Shown one piece after another: positions 55,672 to 64,000 of a stretch of 64,000 nucleotides of DNA (position 1 is the first letter of the stretch; the number at the start of each line of letters is the position of its first letter). The notes under the pieces were generated by a model. The model saw nothing but the letters and a program-made list of their open reading frames with translations, ran no database searches and was not told where the DNA came from. Source of the DNA: Bathynomus jamesi (lineage: Eukaryota; Arthropoda; Malacostraca; Isopoda; Cirolanidae); contig JAJOZX010001575.1 of assembly GCA_023014485.1 (NCBI GenBank), forward strand, positions 661,001 to 725,000. Direction: 5' to 3'. The translations under genes were made by a program, and so were the position numbers.

Positions 55672-56795
55672 ATATACCTCTTTGTTAACCTCGTTTCGGT
55701 TTCGTGCGTCGGTCTCTCTTCACACGAAGGTCAAGTTGGTGGCCCCGCCTCTAGGCCTGGCTTGGTGGAGGAGCGAGTTGCTCTCCACCGCACATAACCA
55801 GGTACACCCGGCTCATCTGGTACCGTCTTGAGCCAGGCATCTAGTCTTATCTTGAAGACTTCAACTTTGACCCCTGTAACGTTTCTGAGGTTCTAAGGAA
55901 GCTAGTTAAAAAGTCTTGGCCCCATGACAACCAAGCTATTTTCCTTCACTGTTGAGGAGGTCCCTTGTCGGGCCTTTAGTTTGGGAACACTACACATTCT
56001 GCCTTTCCTATTTTCCAGCGTTGTATGGATGGTAATTGGGTTTAGTTTGAGGTTTGGTACCAGTTTTTCGATAATTTTCCATATGTAGATTATGGTATAC
56101 CTCTCTCTTCTTTCCAGGGAGTACAGATTTAGTTTACATAGTCTTTCCCAGAAGTTGAGTTCTTTGCAGCCATCAATCTTGGCTGTGAAATGTCTGCGTT
56201 TCTTCTAGTTTATTAATTTCTTCCCTTTTATATGGGGACGTCAAAACTGAGCAGTATTCAAGTTTTGGTATGATCAGTGTTCTCAGCAGGTTAATCATTA
56301 CTGTCTTGTCCCTCCTTTTGAACGTTCTTAGTACCTGTCCCGCGACTCTCTTTGCTTTGTTTATTGCTATCTGATTTTGTGTCTCAAATTTGCCATCATC
56401 GGTCATTAATTATATTTATTACCCCCAAGTCGACCGCTTTCGTGCTTCTCTGAATTTTTTGTCTATCTGGAGCATAATATACAGTCTGTTTAATTTCCTC
56501 GGAACTATTGAAGAATAGGGACCCCAGCCTTCTTTAGTTAGCTTTATAAGTAATTAACGAAAATATCATGACCTAACCTAACAAATCGTCAAGGGCGTAC
56601 AGTTAACCTAACGATTGGTTAGGTTAGGTCGTGATATTTCCGTTAGTTAGCCTTATAAGCCTAACTAAAGAAGGCTGGGGTCCCTATTCTTCAATAGCTC
56701 CATTCCCTCATTTCTACCATATCTCAAGAGCTGAAATTTCTCGGTGTTAAATGTCATATTGTTGTCTTCTGACCATTTGTATATTTTGTTTCTGC
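55672..56795 (-). mobile_element. LINE-A copy, minus strand, with nested fold-back MITE
   Basis: From right to left the minus strand runs from NMTFNTEKFQLLRYG, through MTDDGKFETQNQIAINKAKR and KLEYCSVLTSPYKREEINKL, to the PDEP/YVRW tail and 3' UTR. It ends in (TA)n at 55,660-55,676. The 5' truncation point is at a (CA)n tract. A hairpin element at 56,503-56,700 interrupts it. Confidence 0.8.
56503..56700. mobile_element. Fold-back MITE with TTAGG-like core
   Basis: Arms starting GGAACTATTGAAGAATAGGG are inverted at CCCTATTCTTCAATAGCTCC, about 80 bp each. The centre holds CCTAACCTAAC...GGTTAGGTTAGG. Comparison with the uninterrupted LINE-A at 50.3 kb gives flanking ATTTCCTC and ATTCCCTC, an 8-bp TSD with one mismatch. 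A related half-element lies in the Helitron-like insertion at 48.5 kb. Confidence 0.65.
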
Positions 56796-56810
56796 ACACA
56801 CACACACACA

Positions 56811-57300
56811 GGAGGCAATTTCAGTTTCGGAACAAGGAGATTGTGCTCTCACTGTACAATTCCCTTGTTCGGCCGTACCTGGAGTATGCTGTGCAGTTCT
56901 GGTCGCCCACCTCAGGAAAGATATTGAGAGCTGGAGCGAGTGCAGGCGAGGGCCACAAAGTTGATCCCTTCCGTTAGGCATATGGGCTACAATCGACGGT
57001 TACGCGCCCTGAACTTGTTTTCGCTTGAAACTCGGAGGCTGCGCGGTCAACTGATCGAGGTTTTCAAGCTCTTACGAGGGTTCAACGATGTCGATTTTAG
57101 AAGTATGTTTAGTTTAAATGATAACCCAACTCGCAACAATGGTTGGAAGTTGGATTTGAAACGGTTTAGGACTAGTGTGTGTGGGAATACGTTACGTAAA
57201 GATCTGTGACACATGGAACAGGTTACCTTCGGAAGTTGTGAACAGTTCCTCTGTGGATCAGTTCAAGAAAAGGTTAGACGAAATCTTGCACACTATTTGA
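56811..57300 (+). pseudogene. CR1/L2-type LINE C-terminus
   Basis: FRNKEIVLSLYNSLVRPYLE, YAVQFWSP, ERVQARATKLIPS (after a frameshift), LRALNLFSLETRRLRGQLIE, VFKLLRGFNDVD, RNNGWKLDLKRFRTSVCGNT and a final VVNSSSVDQFKKRLDEIL are in order. This is the well-known C-terminal region of CR1/L2 LINEs. Two frameshifts (about 56,925 and 57,208) break it. Confidence 0.85.
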
Positions 57301-57339
57301 GTGTGTAAAGACATTTAGGACCTCAGTCTGCGGAAATTT

Positions 57340-57460
57340 CTTTTCCTGTAAAATAGTTGATATCTGGAACCAACTTCCCTCAGAGGATGTTTCCAGTCAA
57401 AGTGTAAATCTGTTTAAAAATAGGCTAGACAAAGTACAGAACACACTCATAGTTTAAGAT
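57340..57460 (+). pseudogene. Second LINE C-terminal fragment
   Basis: VDIWNQLPSEDVSSQSVNLF followed by KNRLDKVQNTLI is the same part of a related LINE protein as just upstream, so two different LINE tails lie in tandem. Confidence 0.6.
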
Positions 57461-57479
57461 TAAAACCTCAGAAAACTCT

Positions 57480-57791
57480 GCAGGAGTTCGCTTGCTCGGT
57501 GTCTCTGTGAGCAAGCTAAATATAGAGCTATTTATATATTCTCCACTTTCCTGTAAATTTCCTTGGCTACTTTTCCAGGGTCAAGGTATTTCTTCAACCT
57601 TTTTCCGTACCTGCCTCTGGCAGGGAGGGAGCGGAGGGTGGGGAGAGAGCCTTCTACTTTTCTATCCAGTTTCTACTACTGCTAGCATAGTTTGAAAGAC
57701 AAAATTTTCCCTGGCACCCGTTGCCATTGGTACCTCCTCGGTATGGGCCGCAAGGCCTTTTGAGGTACTTCTTTTCCTTGTAACTCCTTGT

Positions 57792-57840
<49 letters not shown>

Positions 57841-57960
57841 TGGTACCTCCTCGGTATGGGCCGCAAGGCCTTTTCAGGTACTTCTTTTCCTTGTAACACT
57901 CTCTCTCTCTCTCTCTCTCCTCTCCTCTCTCTCTCTCTCTCTTTTTATTAAGCACAACGT
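57480..57960. repeat. LINE 3' UTR-like repeats with (CT)n tails
   Basis: GGTACCTCCTCGGTATGGGCC and about 40 following bases occur twice (about 57,729 and 57,841), each followed by CTTGTAAC and a (CT)n tract (57,795-57,837 and 57,899-57,943). This suggests tandem duplication of a 3' UTR together with its simple-repeat tail. Confidence 0.55.
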
Positions 57961-58369
57961 AGTCGTATTTTTCATTTAAATTCTTCTCTTTTTAAATGAT
58001 TTAGTTGACCGTTTCCATGTATCATAATACGTCACCGTTTTCCTGTCTTATCCATTTTATAAAAGAAAACTGTCATTTCTTCATAACACTCATTTTCTCA
58101 AATGAATTATGAAAAATAAATGAAGAACTTGTCGTAAGTCTTTTGTAAATGTAAGACATAGTAGATGTCACGATTCTCAAGACAAGGACGAAACGCCGAA
58201 ATATCAAACCAGAAGTACGATAAGAGGTGTTTAAAAAAAATAAATAAACACTTTTTTTTACATATGATGATCAAGAAGCGAACAAACCTTGATGAGAAGG
58301 ATTTAATTTGCCCTCCTTTGGTCTCAGTCATCATGCCAAGCCTCGTCCTCATCGATCTCGGGTAAATGT
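57961..58369. other. No recognisable gene
   Basis: AT-rich sequence. An ACGAAACGCCGAAA stretch near 58,188 recalls a PLE terminus, but no CUGANGA partner is present. Confidence 0.4.
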
Positions 58370-58725
58370 TTAAGTTTACGATCATTTTCGACACTTCGGT
58401 GGGCTTTTTTCAGGTTTCGGGAACCAGATTTGTCGATGAGTCTCCAGCTGCAGGTTGTATTTCCCCTGCTCACATTAAAAACAATCAAGATTTTTGTGAT
58501 ACGATAAATAATTTAGAATTACCTAATGGCCAGTTTGTCAGTTTTGATGTAAATTCCTTATTTACAAATGTCCCAGTAGACGAAACCATCAATTTTTTTG
58601 AAGGAAATTCTTCCTAACCTAAACGAAACGCTTCTAGTAGCAGCCAAGAAATTCATAGAATTGATGGAACTCTGTGTTCGAGTATTTATAGCTGAGGGCA
58701 CGTTTTATAAACAAGTATTTACTTC
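58370..58725 (+). pseudogene. PLE reverse transcriptase fragment
   Basis: NGQFVSFDVNSLFTNVPVDE contains the SFDVxSLFTNVP motif (first catalytic aspartate) typical of Penelope reverse transcriptases. After a frameshift near 58,605, AAKKFIELMELC and GTFYKQVF continue the same domain. It ends abruptly at about 58,725 where LINE-B sequence begins. Confidence 0.75.
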
Positions 58726-59056
58726 TTCCTGCCTCTTACTGACTGTCTTCAATCACTCTTTCTTCGCCGCAATGTCGCCTCGCTCGCTCTTTTTACTGTC
58801 GCTATTATAACGGACACTGCTCTTCTCAACTCTCTAAATGACTGCCTCCTTCTTTAAGGAGAGCACGAAGTACCAACCAGACGTTAGACACTTTCTCATT
58901 CTTTTTCTGTCCAACTCTCTAACGGAAGGGTTAATCGGTATTTTCAATCTTTCAGACGCAGTGTCCAGGCATCTCGAAACTTTGGACCTTGATTTTCCTC
59001 TCTTCTTCTATAGGGTGTGGGCATTTTGCGGGCATTCGTCCTTGGCATCTCCTTCC

Positions 59057-59058
<2 letters not shown>
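58726..59058 (+). mobile_element. LINE-B 3' end fragment
   Basis: CTTCCTGCCTCTTACTGACT through the CTTTAAGGAGAGCACG block to CTCCTTCCTGCA matches 36,515-36,890 of LINE-B. Here the 3' end passes directly into (TA)n, whereas the 36.9-kb copy has A9. Confidence 0.7.

Positions 59059-59059
<1 letters not shown>

Positions 59060-59124
<65 letters not shown>
59060..59124. repeat. (TA)n microsatellite
   Basis: Interrupted TA tract between the LINE-B end and the next gene. Confidence 0.9.
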
Positions 59125-59127
<3 letters not shown>

Positions 59128-59162
59128 TTCATTTAAATGTTATTTTCAGATATTTCATAAAA

Positions 59163-60599
59163 ATGGGTAAAAAACGGAAGTCTGCAGTGTTAACTCGAAA
59201 TGATAGTGCCAAAAAATTCAGTGGCCAGCCTTCACCTTTGGATAAAACAGAGCCTCCTACCCTCCGCCAAGTTATTCAGTACAGTTATTTCCTCCAAAAC
59301 AGCCACCCGGACTTGAAAGACTATGATATTGCTAAAATGATAGCAAAGGATGTGATTGAGACCTGGCAGGCAGTGAACCCGCGGCTGCCCCTGTATGAGG
59401 AATATTATTTAGTGAAATCGGTGGATAAAGTGTGCTTCAAGAAAGCAAAAGAGATAAACAGGAAATCTCTTTCTACAGTCCAGGAGCAAAATCTGGATGT
59501 GCTTGGAATTTCCAGGGGCAAAGTCAACCCAAGATTTGCTGCCTGGAAAATTGGACCATTAAACCATGCAAGATGGTGGTTGACTTTGGCAATTAGATTG
59601 ATGTGTCTGTGGACCAGAGGTGCTTACCCTCCAGAACTACAGGATAAGCTTTACCAGGCCATCAAGTTCATTGTGGAAGTGTATGCAGTCAGTTGGTTTG
59701 AGATCAAAAGGGACAGCAAGTTCCACAATCAGCAGCTGTACATCTTCAACATGATCCAGAGGATCAAGCAGCAGTCTGAAGAAATCCAGGTTGTTGCTTT
59801 CAAGAACCTGAAGTACAATGCTTTTGCCTTGCTGGCCGAGAATGTGCTGTACTCCATGATGAAGTCTGATGACTTGGAAGTGAGAGAAGCTGCTCTCAAG
59901 AAAGTTCTGTCCATCAGGTAAGCATTTATTAATTTTAAAAAATGTGAAAAAAAAATTTGATTATGGGGATTTATTTATTAAAAAAAGGCCGCGAGTTCTA
60001 TAAATCCCCATAATCGAATTTTTTTTCACATTTTCTTATCCCAATTCCCCCCTCCCCTCTGATAATGGAAATAATCTTACCTTCTTTCTGAAAAAAAATT
60101 CGATTATGGGGATTTATAGAACTTTTTTTCTTTTTTTTTTTAATTTAAGTTTAATTTAAATCAGGAATTCCGAGATAATAGGGATTAAATCTTAAACTGG
60201 AATAAAAAATAAATTAATTATTATTCTTTCAGAAGTGGGAAGCCAGCCAAGAAGAGGCTGAAGAAGATCACAGCCATCAACATTGAAGCTACCTACTGGT
60301 CAGAACTAATCAACCTTTCTCAAAGTGGCATCTGTGAACCTGCTCTCACAGAAGACTTTTCTGACCAGGAGCTTCAAGAAGCATTGCTGAATGGCACCAA
60401 GCTGGAGCTGCCTGATCTGTCTTCACATTCTCAGAGTGTTGAAAGGCCCGTGAAGCTGACATCTGAAGCTTCCCATACTGTTTATGGACTCGAATCAAGG
60501 CACAAACACATTCTGGCCAAAGCCCTAAGCCGCCAGATGAGGCCTTCCTTTGCTTCTAAGGGCTCTTACAGTGAAAATTATGAAGATCTTGGGATCTAA
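59163..60599 (+). CDS. LNHARW-family protein, open two-exon gene
   Basis: ATG at 59,163 lies shortly after a splice-acceptor-like TTATTTTCAG (ending 59,149). Exon 1 ends ATCAG/GTAAGC at 59,917 and exon 2 starts after TTCTTTCAG at 60,233. Joining them (intron 59,918-60,232) keeps frame and gives about 373 residues ending at TAA 60,597. The parts are a basic N-terminus (KKRKS), an N-domain with TLRQVIQYSYFLQNSHPDLK and IAKMIAKDVIETW, then IGPLNHARWWLTLAIRLMCL and a C-terminal HSQSVERPVKLTSEASHTVY. Compared with the copies at 33 and 63 kb, the middle with two candidate catalytic aspartates is missing. AATAAA lies at 60,645. The intron holds inverted AATCCCCATAATCGAATTTT repeats. It could be a deleted transposon copy or a host-used derivative. 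Confidence 0.55.
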
Positions 60600-60659
60600 A
60601 TGTCTCTATTTGACTCTGTACATATTTTTTTTTTACTTTTTTTCAATAAAATTGTAACT

Positions 60660-61030
60660 TTTTTCAGGATTTTTTTATGAAAATAGCATGATTTTTTTCG
60701 GCCGAAAATTGCGAAAATGCGGTATTTTTCGGTACGATTTTTTGACGATTTTTGAAACGGTTTCTTCAAAAAACGGTTAAAGCTAGGGATCTGAAATTTT
60801 TTGTCAGTTATCATCATATTAAGCCCTGACTATCTCGACTAGTCCAAAGTCGATATCTAAAAAAATGCGGAAAATCAACCTACCTTACCTCTACAACATG
60901 GGAAAAGGTACGTTGTGTTTTTTTGACGACAATTGCTTTCGTCGTGCGACCCGCCCATGAAGCCCTGATCGATTCAAGGTTTTTCGTGTTGTGGAACGGT
61001 GAAGGTGTGTGTTGGCGCTTGCCAAAGATC
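60660..61030. other. Possible terminal region of the LNHARW element
   Basis: Repeated TTTTTCGG/CGAAAA-type motifs lie downstream of the gene. No inverted partner was found upstream, so the element borders are undefined. Confidence 0.3.
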
Positions 61031-61039
61031 TTTAGATGT

Positions 61040-61285
61040 CATTGAACTACTGATAACCTCCCTTACGAGTCTCCTAGTCATCTTAAGTAAGGTTTTCGGT
61101 GGTCGGCCATTCCTCGACAAGATTGTCATCTTTCTAATGTCCTCCATTTGTAAATAATTTGACGAACAGTTGACATATGGATTCCATATTTCGCTGATAT
61201 ATCCTTGTACCCATTCTCAGATGTATGAGCATTGACAATGGCCTTCCTTACGTCATTCGAGAGCATCTTCCATCTAGGCATGATG
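61040..61285 (-). pseudogene. Tc1-like transposase N-terminus
   Basis: The minus strand starts MPRWKMLSNDVRKAIVNAH at about 61,282, then GYKDISAKYGIHMSTVRQII with YKW, the first paired-like helix-turn-helix of Tc1 transposases. After about 61,130 the frame breaks and only a GRLS-like trace of the second helix region remains. Termini were not found. Confidence 0.7.
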
Positions 61286-61289
61286 CTAG

Positions 61290-62357
61290 ATTCCCTTTAC
61301 GTTATCTGCACCAAAATAATGCCTGAAATGAAAAGAAAACTAATTACAAAGGCGATTAAGCACATTAAAATAATATCACAACGTTCACATTTGGAAAGCT
61401 TTCTTATTCGGAAGCAAAGCACCTTCGTTCAACCAATTTATGACTGTACATAAATGCTTTGCTTACTTTGGCGGGGCCTCCTTTTCACAGCTGAGCTCAC
61501 AAAGGTTTATGTGTGCGATTATACATGCGTAAACTATTTTCGAATGGTAGGATAGTGTTGCTAGATATGCAAAATGTTTGTCATATGTAAATACAAAACA
61601 TATTCTCCAGCCACAACCATAGCAATTATTGCAGTGGATGGGTTTACCTACTTTCTCACACAACTGTGGATACTGTACACTAGGGTGTATCATGCTCAGG
61701 TCGAATATTGAAAAACTTGGAATTTCAAGATTGGCAGTATGTATTCCTATGTAAAATTGAATTTTAAGAGGGGTTCGTCTTCTGCAATTTTTGCGAAAAA
61801 TCGCACTTAAGTGTTCAAAATCGCACTTTTTTGTCGAAAAATGGGATTTTTTGCCAATTTCAAAGATTTGGTAGCCTCAAATGACCTCTATATGTTCCAT
61901 ATTGTTCACATACACCCTTAAGCATTTCTAGGGGCAGGCTTGGACCCATTTAAGATCAGCCAAAGTGGTTCATAACCCCCTAAAATAACCAAAAACACCC
62001 AAAATGGCCCAAAACTAAGGAATTGTATGATTTTTAGTCTCCTATACACCACATTTCGCGGCTGTTCTCTTCATCAGGCAGAATCTTTTTGTTCTTCTTT
62101 CTTGGTCTTGCATTTTCTTTTTTTTAGAAACGCCTCCACCAATTTTTATTTCTTTTCTTTTCGGCATCACTGAGTGTGATGGCAGCTGCCCCCACCTTTC
62201 CGCAAGCTGCTGTGACGTTCAACCTTTTTTTTTTGCAATTGCAATTCTTCTTTAATATTTGTATAAGTCCCTCCTCCACCCCCAGCTTGTCATAATATGC
62301 TGGTCAACTGAATCTTCTGAGATTTTTTCTTCTGAAAGCATCTTCATTTGTCTAGCT
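61290..62357. other. Unassigned; likely 3' flank of the following LNHARW copy
   Basis: No gene motif. CGCACTT/AAGTGCG and CGAAAAAT-type repeats near 61,790-61,845 may be subterminal sequence of the element to the right. A CTGATGA...GAAA string on the minus strand at 62,054-62,077 lacks a foldable helix II. Confidence 0.3.
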
Positions 62358-64000
62358 CTAGCAGGTCTTGTAGAGATCTAAAACATGTTCAATTTTGTTC
62401 ATATTGTCTTGCTTTGACTTGAAAACTGGCAACAATTCTCTGTGATCGATCCTAGCACGAACAAAACCATCTCTTCTCTCTTGCCCATACACTGCATGAG
62501 CTGCAGCTGAAACTTCCTGGACTGCTCTTTCACAGCTTTGAGTGTGAACTGAGAAGTTCTCAACTTCGAGTGGAGACCTGAGAAGCTCCTCAACTTCTTC
62601 TCCTTGACATCTTACAAGTGAAGAGTGGCTCATACAGTTTCTCCTTATCCCAATTAATCAGAGTAATTGGAGAAGTGGCATCAAAATTCAGTTTAGGGTT
62701 TCTATGAGTTCTCAGACTCATGTCTCCATACTCAGACCTACCTCTGATCTTCTTGATCATCTCAACCCTCCCATGACCTCTCCTCCTCATCTTCACTGCA
62801 CAGGAGAGAGGCAATGATGTTCTCACTGTGAGCATGATATGCTCCACGAACTATCACATGAGTGATTATGTTCCTGACTTCAGAGGTCTGGCTTCTCAGC
62901 AGTCCCAGACCGGTCACAATATGGTGAGGTCCATACCTTATGTGGTGCTTCACCTTGATCTCAAAATACATCTTGAAGTAGAAGTCCAGGCAGAACTTCA
63001 GCAGCACCTCCAGCTTCTTCAACACCTCCCCCTTCAGACCATGCTGCCTCATCCACAGCATTAACAGAGCCTCACCTGTAGTCAGCCAGCGTGACTGATT
63101 CAGTGGGCCACACTTCAGACCAGCAACGTTCTTGCTCAAATCTCCTGTCTTGAGAGCTTTGATCAGTAGGTAGCAGTTCTTCTGGTCAGTGCTAAGGTTC
63201 TGTATAATGTCTTCTGGCAGAGCCTTGAAGCTAAAGTTGACAGGTATGTCATTGATCTTCTCCAAAAGTTTTCCTATTGGGCCACTGAACCCAGACTTGT
63301 GCGTGTAGGGACCATCAAGCTTGATGATCATGTGCCTGAGGCTGAGTTCATTAATATGCAATTGGCATATCAGCCAGTGACACTTGTGACCTAGCAGTCT
63401 CTCCAAGTGAGTGATGGCTCCTCCATCAGGTCCTGTGTTTGTGGAGTCACCACCAAGGACCACAATAGTATCTTTAGCACCATGAGCACTAATCCAGTCA
63501 AACAGAGCCTGAGCTATCTTCACTGCAGGTTTCTCATTTCCTTCAGGTTCTTCTGGTGTACAATGGAAAAGATACTTCCCCTCAGGAAGTGCTCTTCAGT
63601 TGTAATATCAGGATGGAAGCGGCCAGTTTCTTCATTGCACCTCATGATCTTTGTCTTCTTATCTTGTTTTCCATCAAAGAAAATTCCCTCAATCTCCTCT
63701 CCCTCTGTTCTTTTCTCCAGGGCCTCCACCGAGGCACCTATTACAGACTCCTTGCCTCTCCAAATCTTCATCCTGTCAACAGCTAGATATGCCTTATCAG
63801 CAGATAGATGGCCAGCTTTGATGAGATCTTGCAAGAAACCAGTTGCAATGGCTGCTGCAGGAGTGTTTGCCACCTTGAACCTGACTGCAGCCGCAGCAGT
63901 GCTTGAAATATCCATGTAGTTCCTCCTGACAGAGGTGAAGACTTTGCCAGTGTTGACACTGGAGCTTGTGCCTGGTGCAGTACTGGAAAAATCTGTGTCA
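62358..64000 (-). pseudogene. LNHARW-family transposase-like protein, partial at window edge
   Basis: The minus-strand frame is still open at 64,000, so its start lies outside. In order: TPAAAIATGFLQDLIKAGHL, IEGIFFDGKQDKKT (candidate first acidic site), a shift near 63,590, IVVLGGDSTNTGPDGG (second), HWLICQLHINELSLRHMI, SGFSGPIGKLLEKIN, LSTDQKNCYLL, PLNQSRWLTTGEALLMLWMR, a FYFKMYFEIK block and, after shifts near 62,800 and 62,630, CERAVQEVSAAAHAVYGQER with RDGFVRAR. It has the most complete middle region of the three copies, and each block aligns with the 33-kb copy. Three single-base shifts make it a pseudogene unless they are sequencing errors. Confidence 0.65.

Noticed and set aside
62054..62077. 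CTGATGA...GAAA on the minus strand
   Set aside because: Core halves are present, but the intervening AGAGAACAGCCGC is not self-complementary.

Overview
The window is eukaryotic and most likely from an arthropod, with a decapod crustacean as my best guess. The reasons are AT-rich DNA, many long (TA)n tracts, TTAGG-like motifs, Penelope-like elements (PLEs) with hammerhead ribozymes, and mariner, hAT, piggyBac and Helitron relatives side by side. The organism is an inference. I see no conserved host gene, rRNA or stand-alone tRNA gene. Nearly every recognisable stretch is a transposable element (TE) or a TE fragment, often nested.

Layout. 0-9 kb: mariner and Tc1 remnants, a PLE terminal-repeat palindrome, a tandem tRNA-like SINE, an RTE-type LINE fragment with a 16-bp target-site duplication (TSD), another LINE reverse transcriptase remnant and a piggyBac-like MITE. 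9-19 kb: three hAT elements (two with 8-bp TSDs), a pogo-like MITE, fold-back MITEs and three tRNA-headed SINEs. 19-24 kb: a PLE with a GIY-YIG endonuclease end, inverted terminal repeats and hammerhead motifs. 24-34 kb: a long decayed LINE (called LINE-A here), then a PLE split by a 3.26-kb hAT-like transposon, then a TIR-bounded element with an unusual transposase-like gene. 34-43 kb: a second LINE family (LINE-B) split by a hAT MITE, a hAT-type MITE with a perfect 8-bp TSD, a long-TIR mariner, another LINE-A, and a PLE split by an Academ-like transposon carrying an XPG-type motif. 43-57 kb: more hammerhead-bearing PLE termini, a Helitron-like element, long palindromes, further LINE-A copies, and a tandem array of a 454-bp unit ending in a large inverted repeat. 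57-64 kb: CR1-type LINE and PLE pieces, then two more members of the transposase-like family found at 32-34 kb.

How the parts relate. LINE-A copies and the tRNA-headed SINEs commonly end in (TA)n, so much of the TA microsatellite content is probably TE tail. PLE termini occur repeatedly as inverted pairs with hammerhead motifs, even where all coding sequence is gone. The most novel candidate is the protein family represented at 31.9-34.2, 59.2-60.6 and 62.4-64.0 kb. It shares a (P/S)LNHARWLTTA-type motif and a C-terminal SQxVER block, and may be a poorly described DNA transposon group. One member keeps an open, apparently spliced reading frame.
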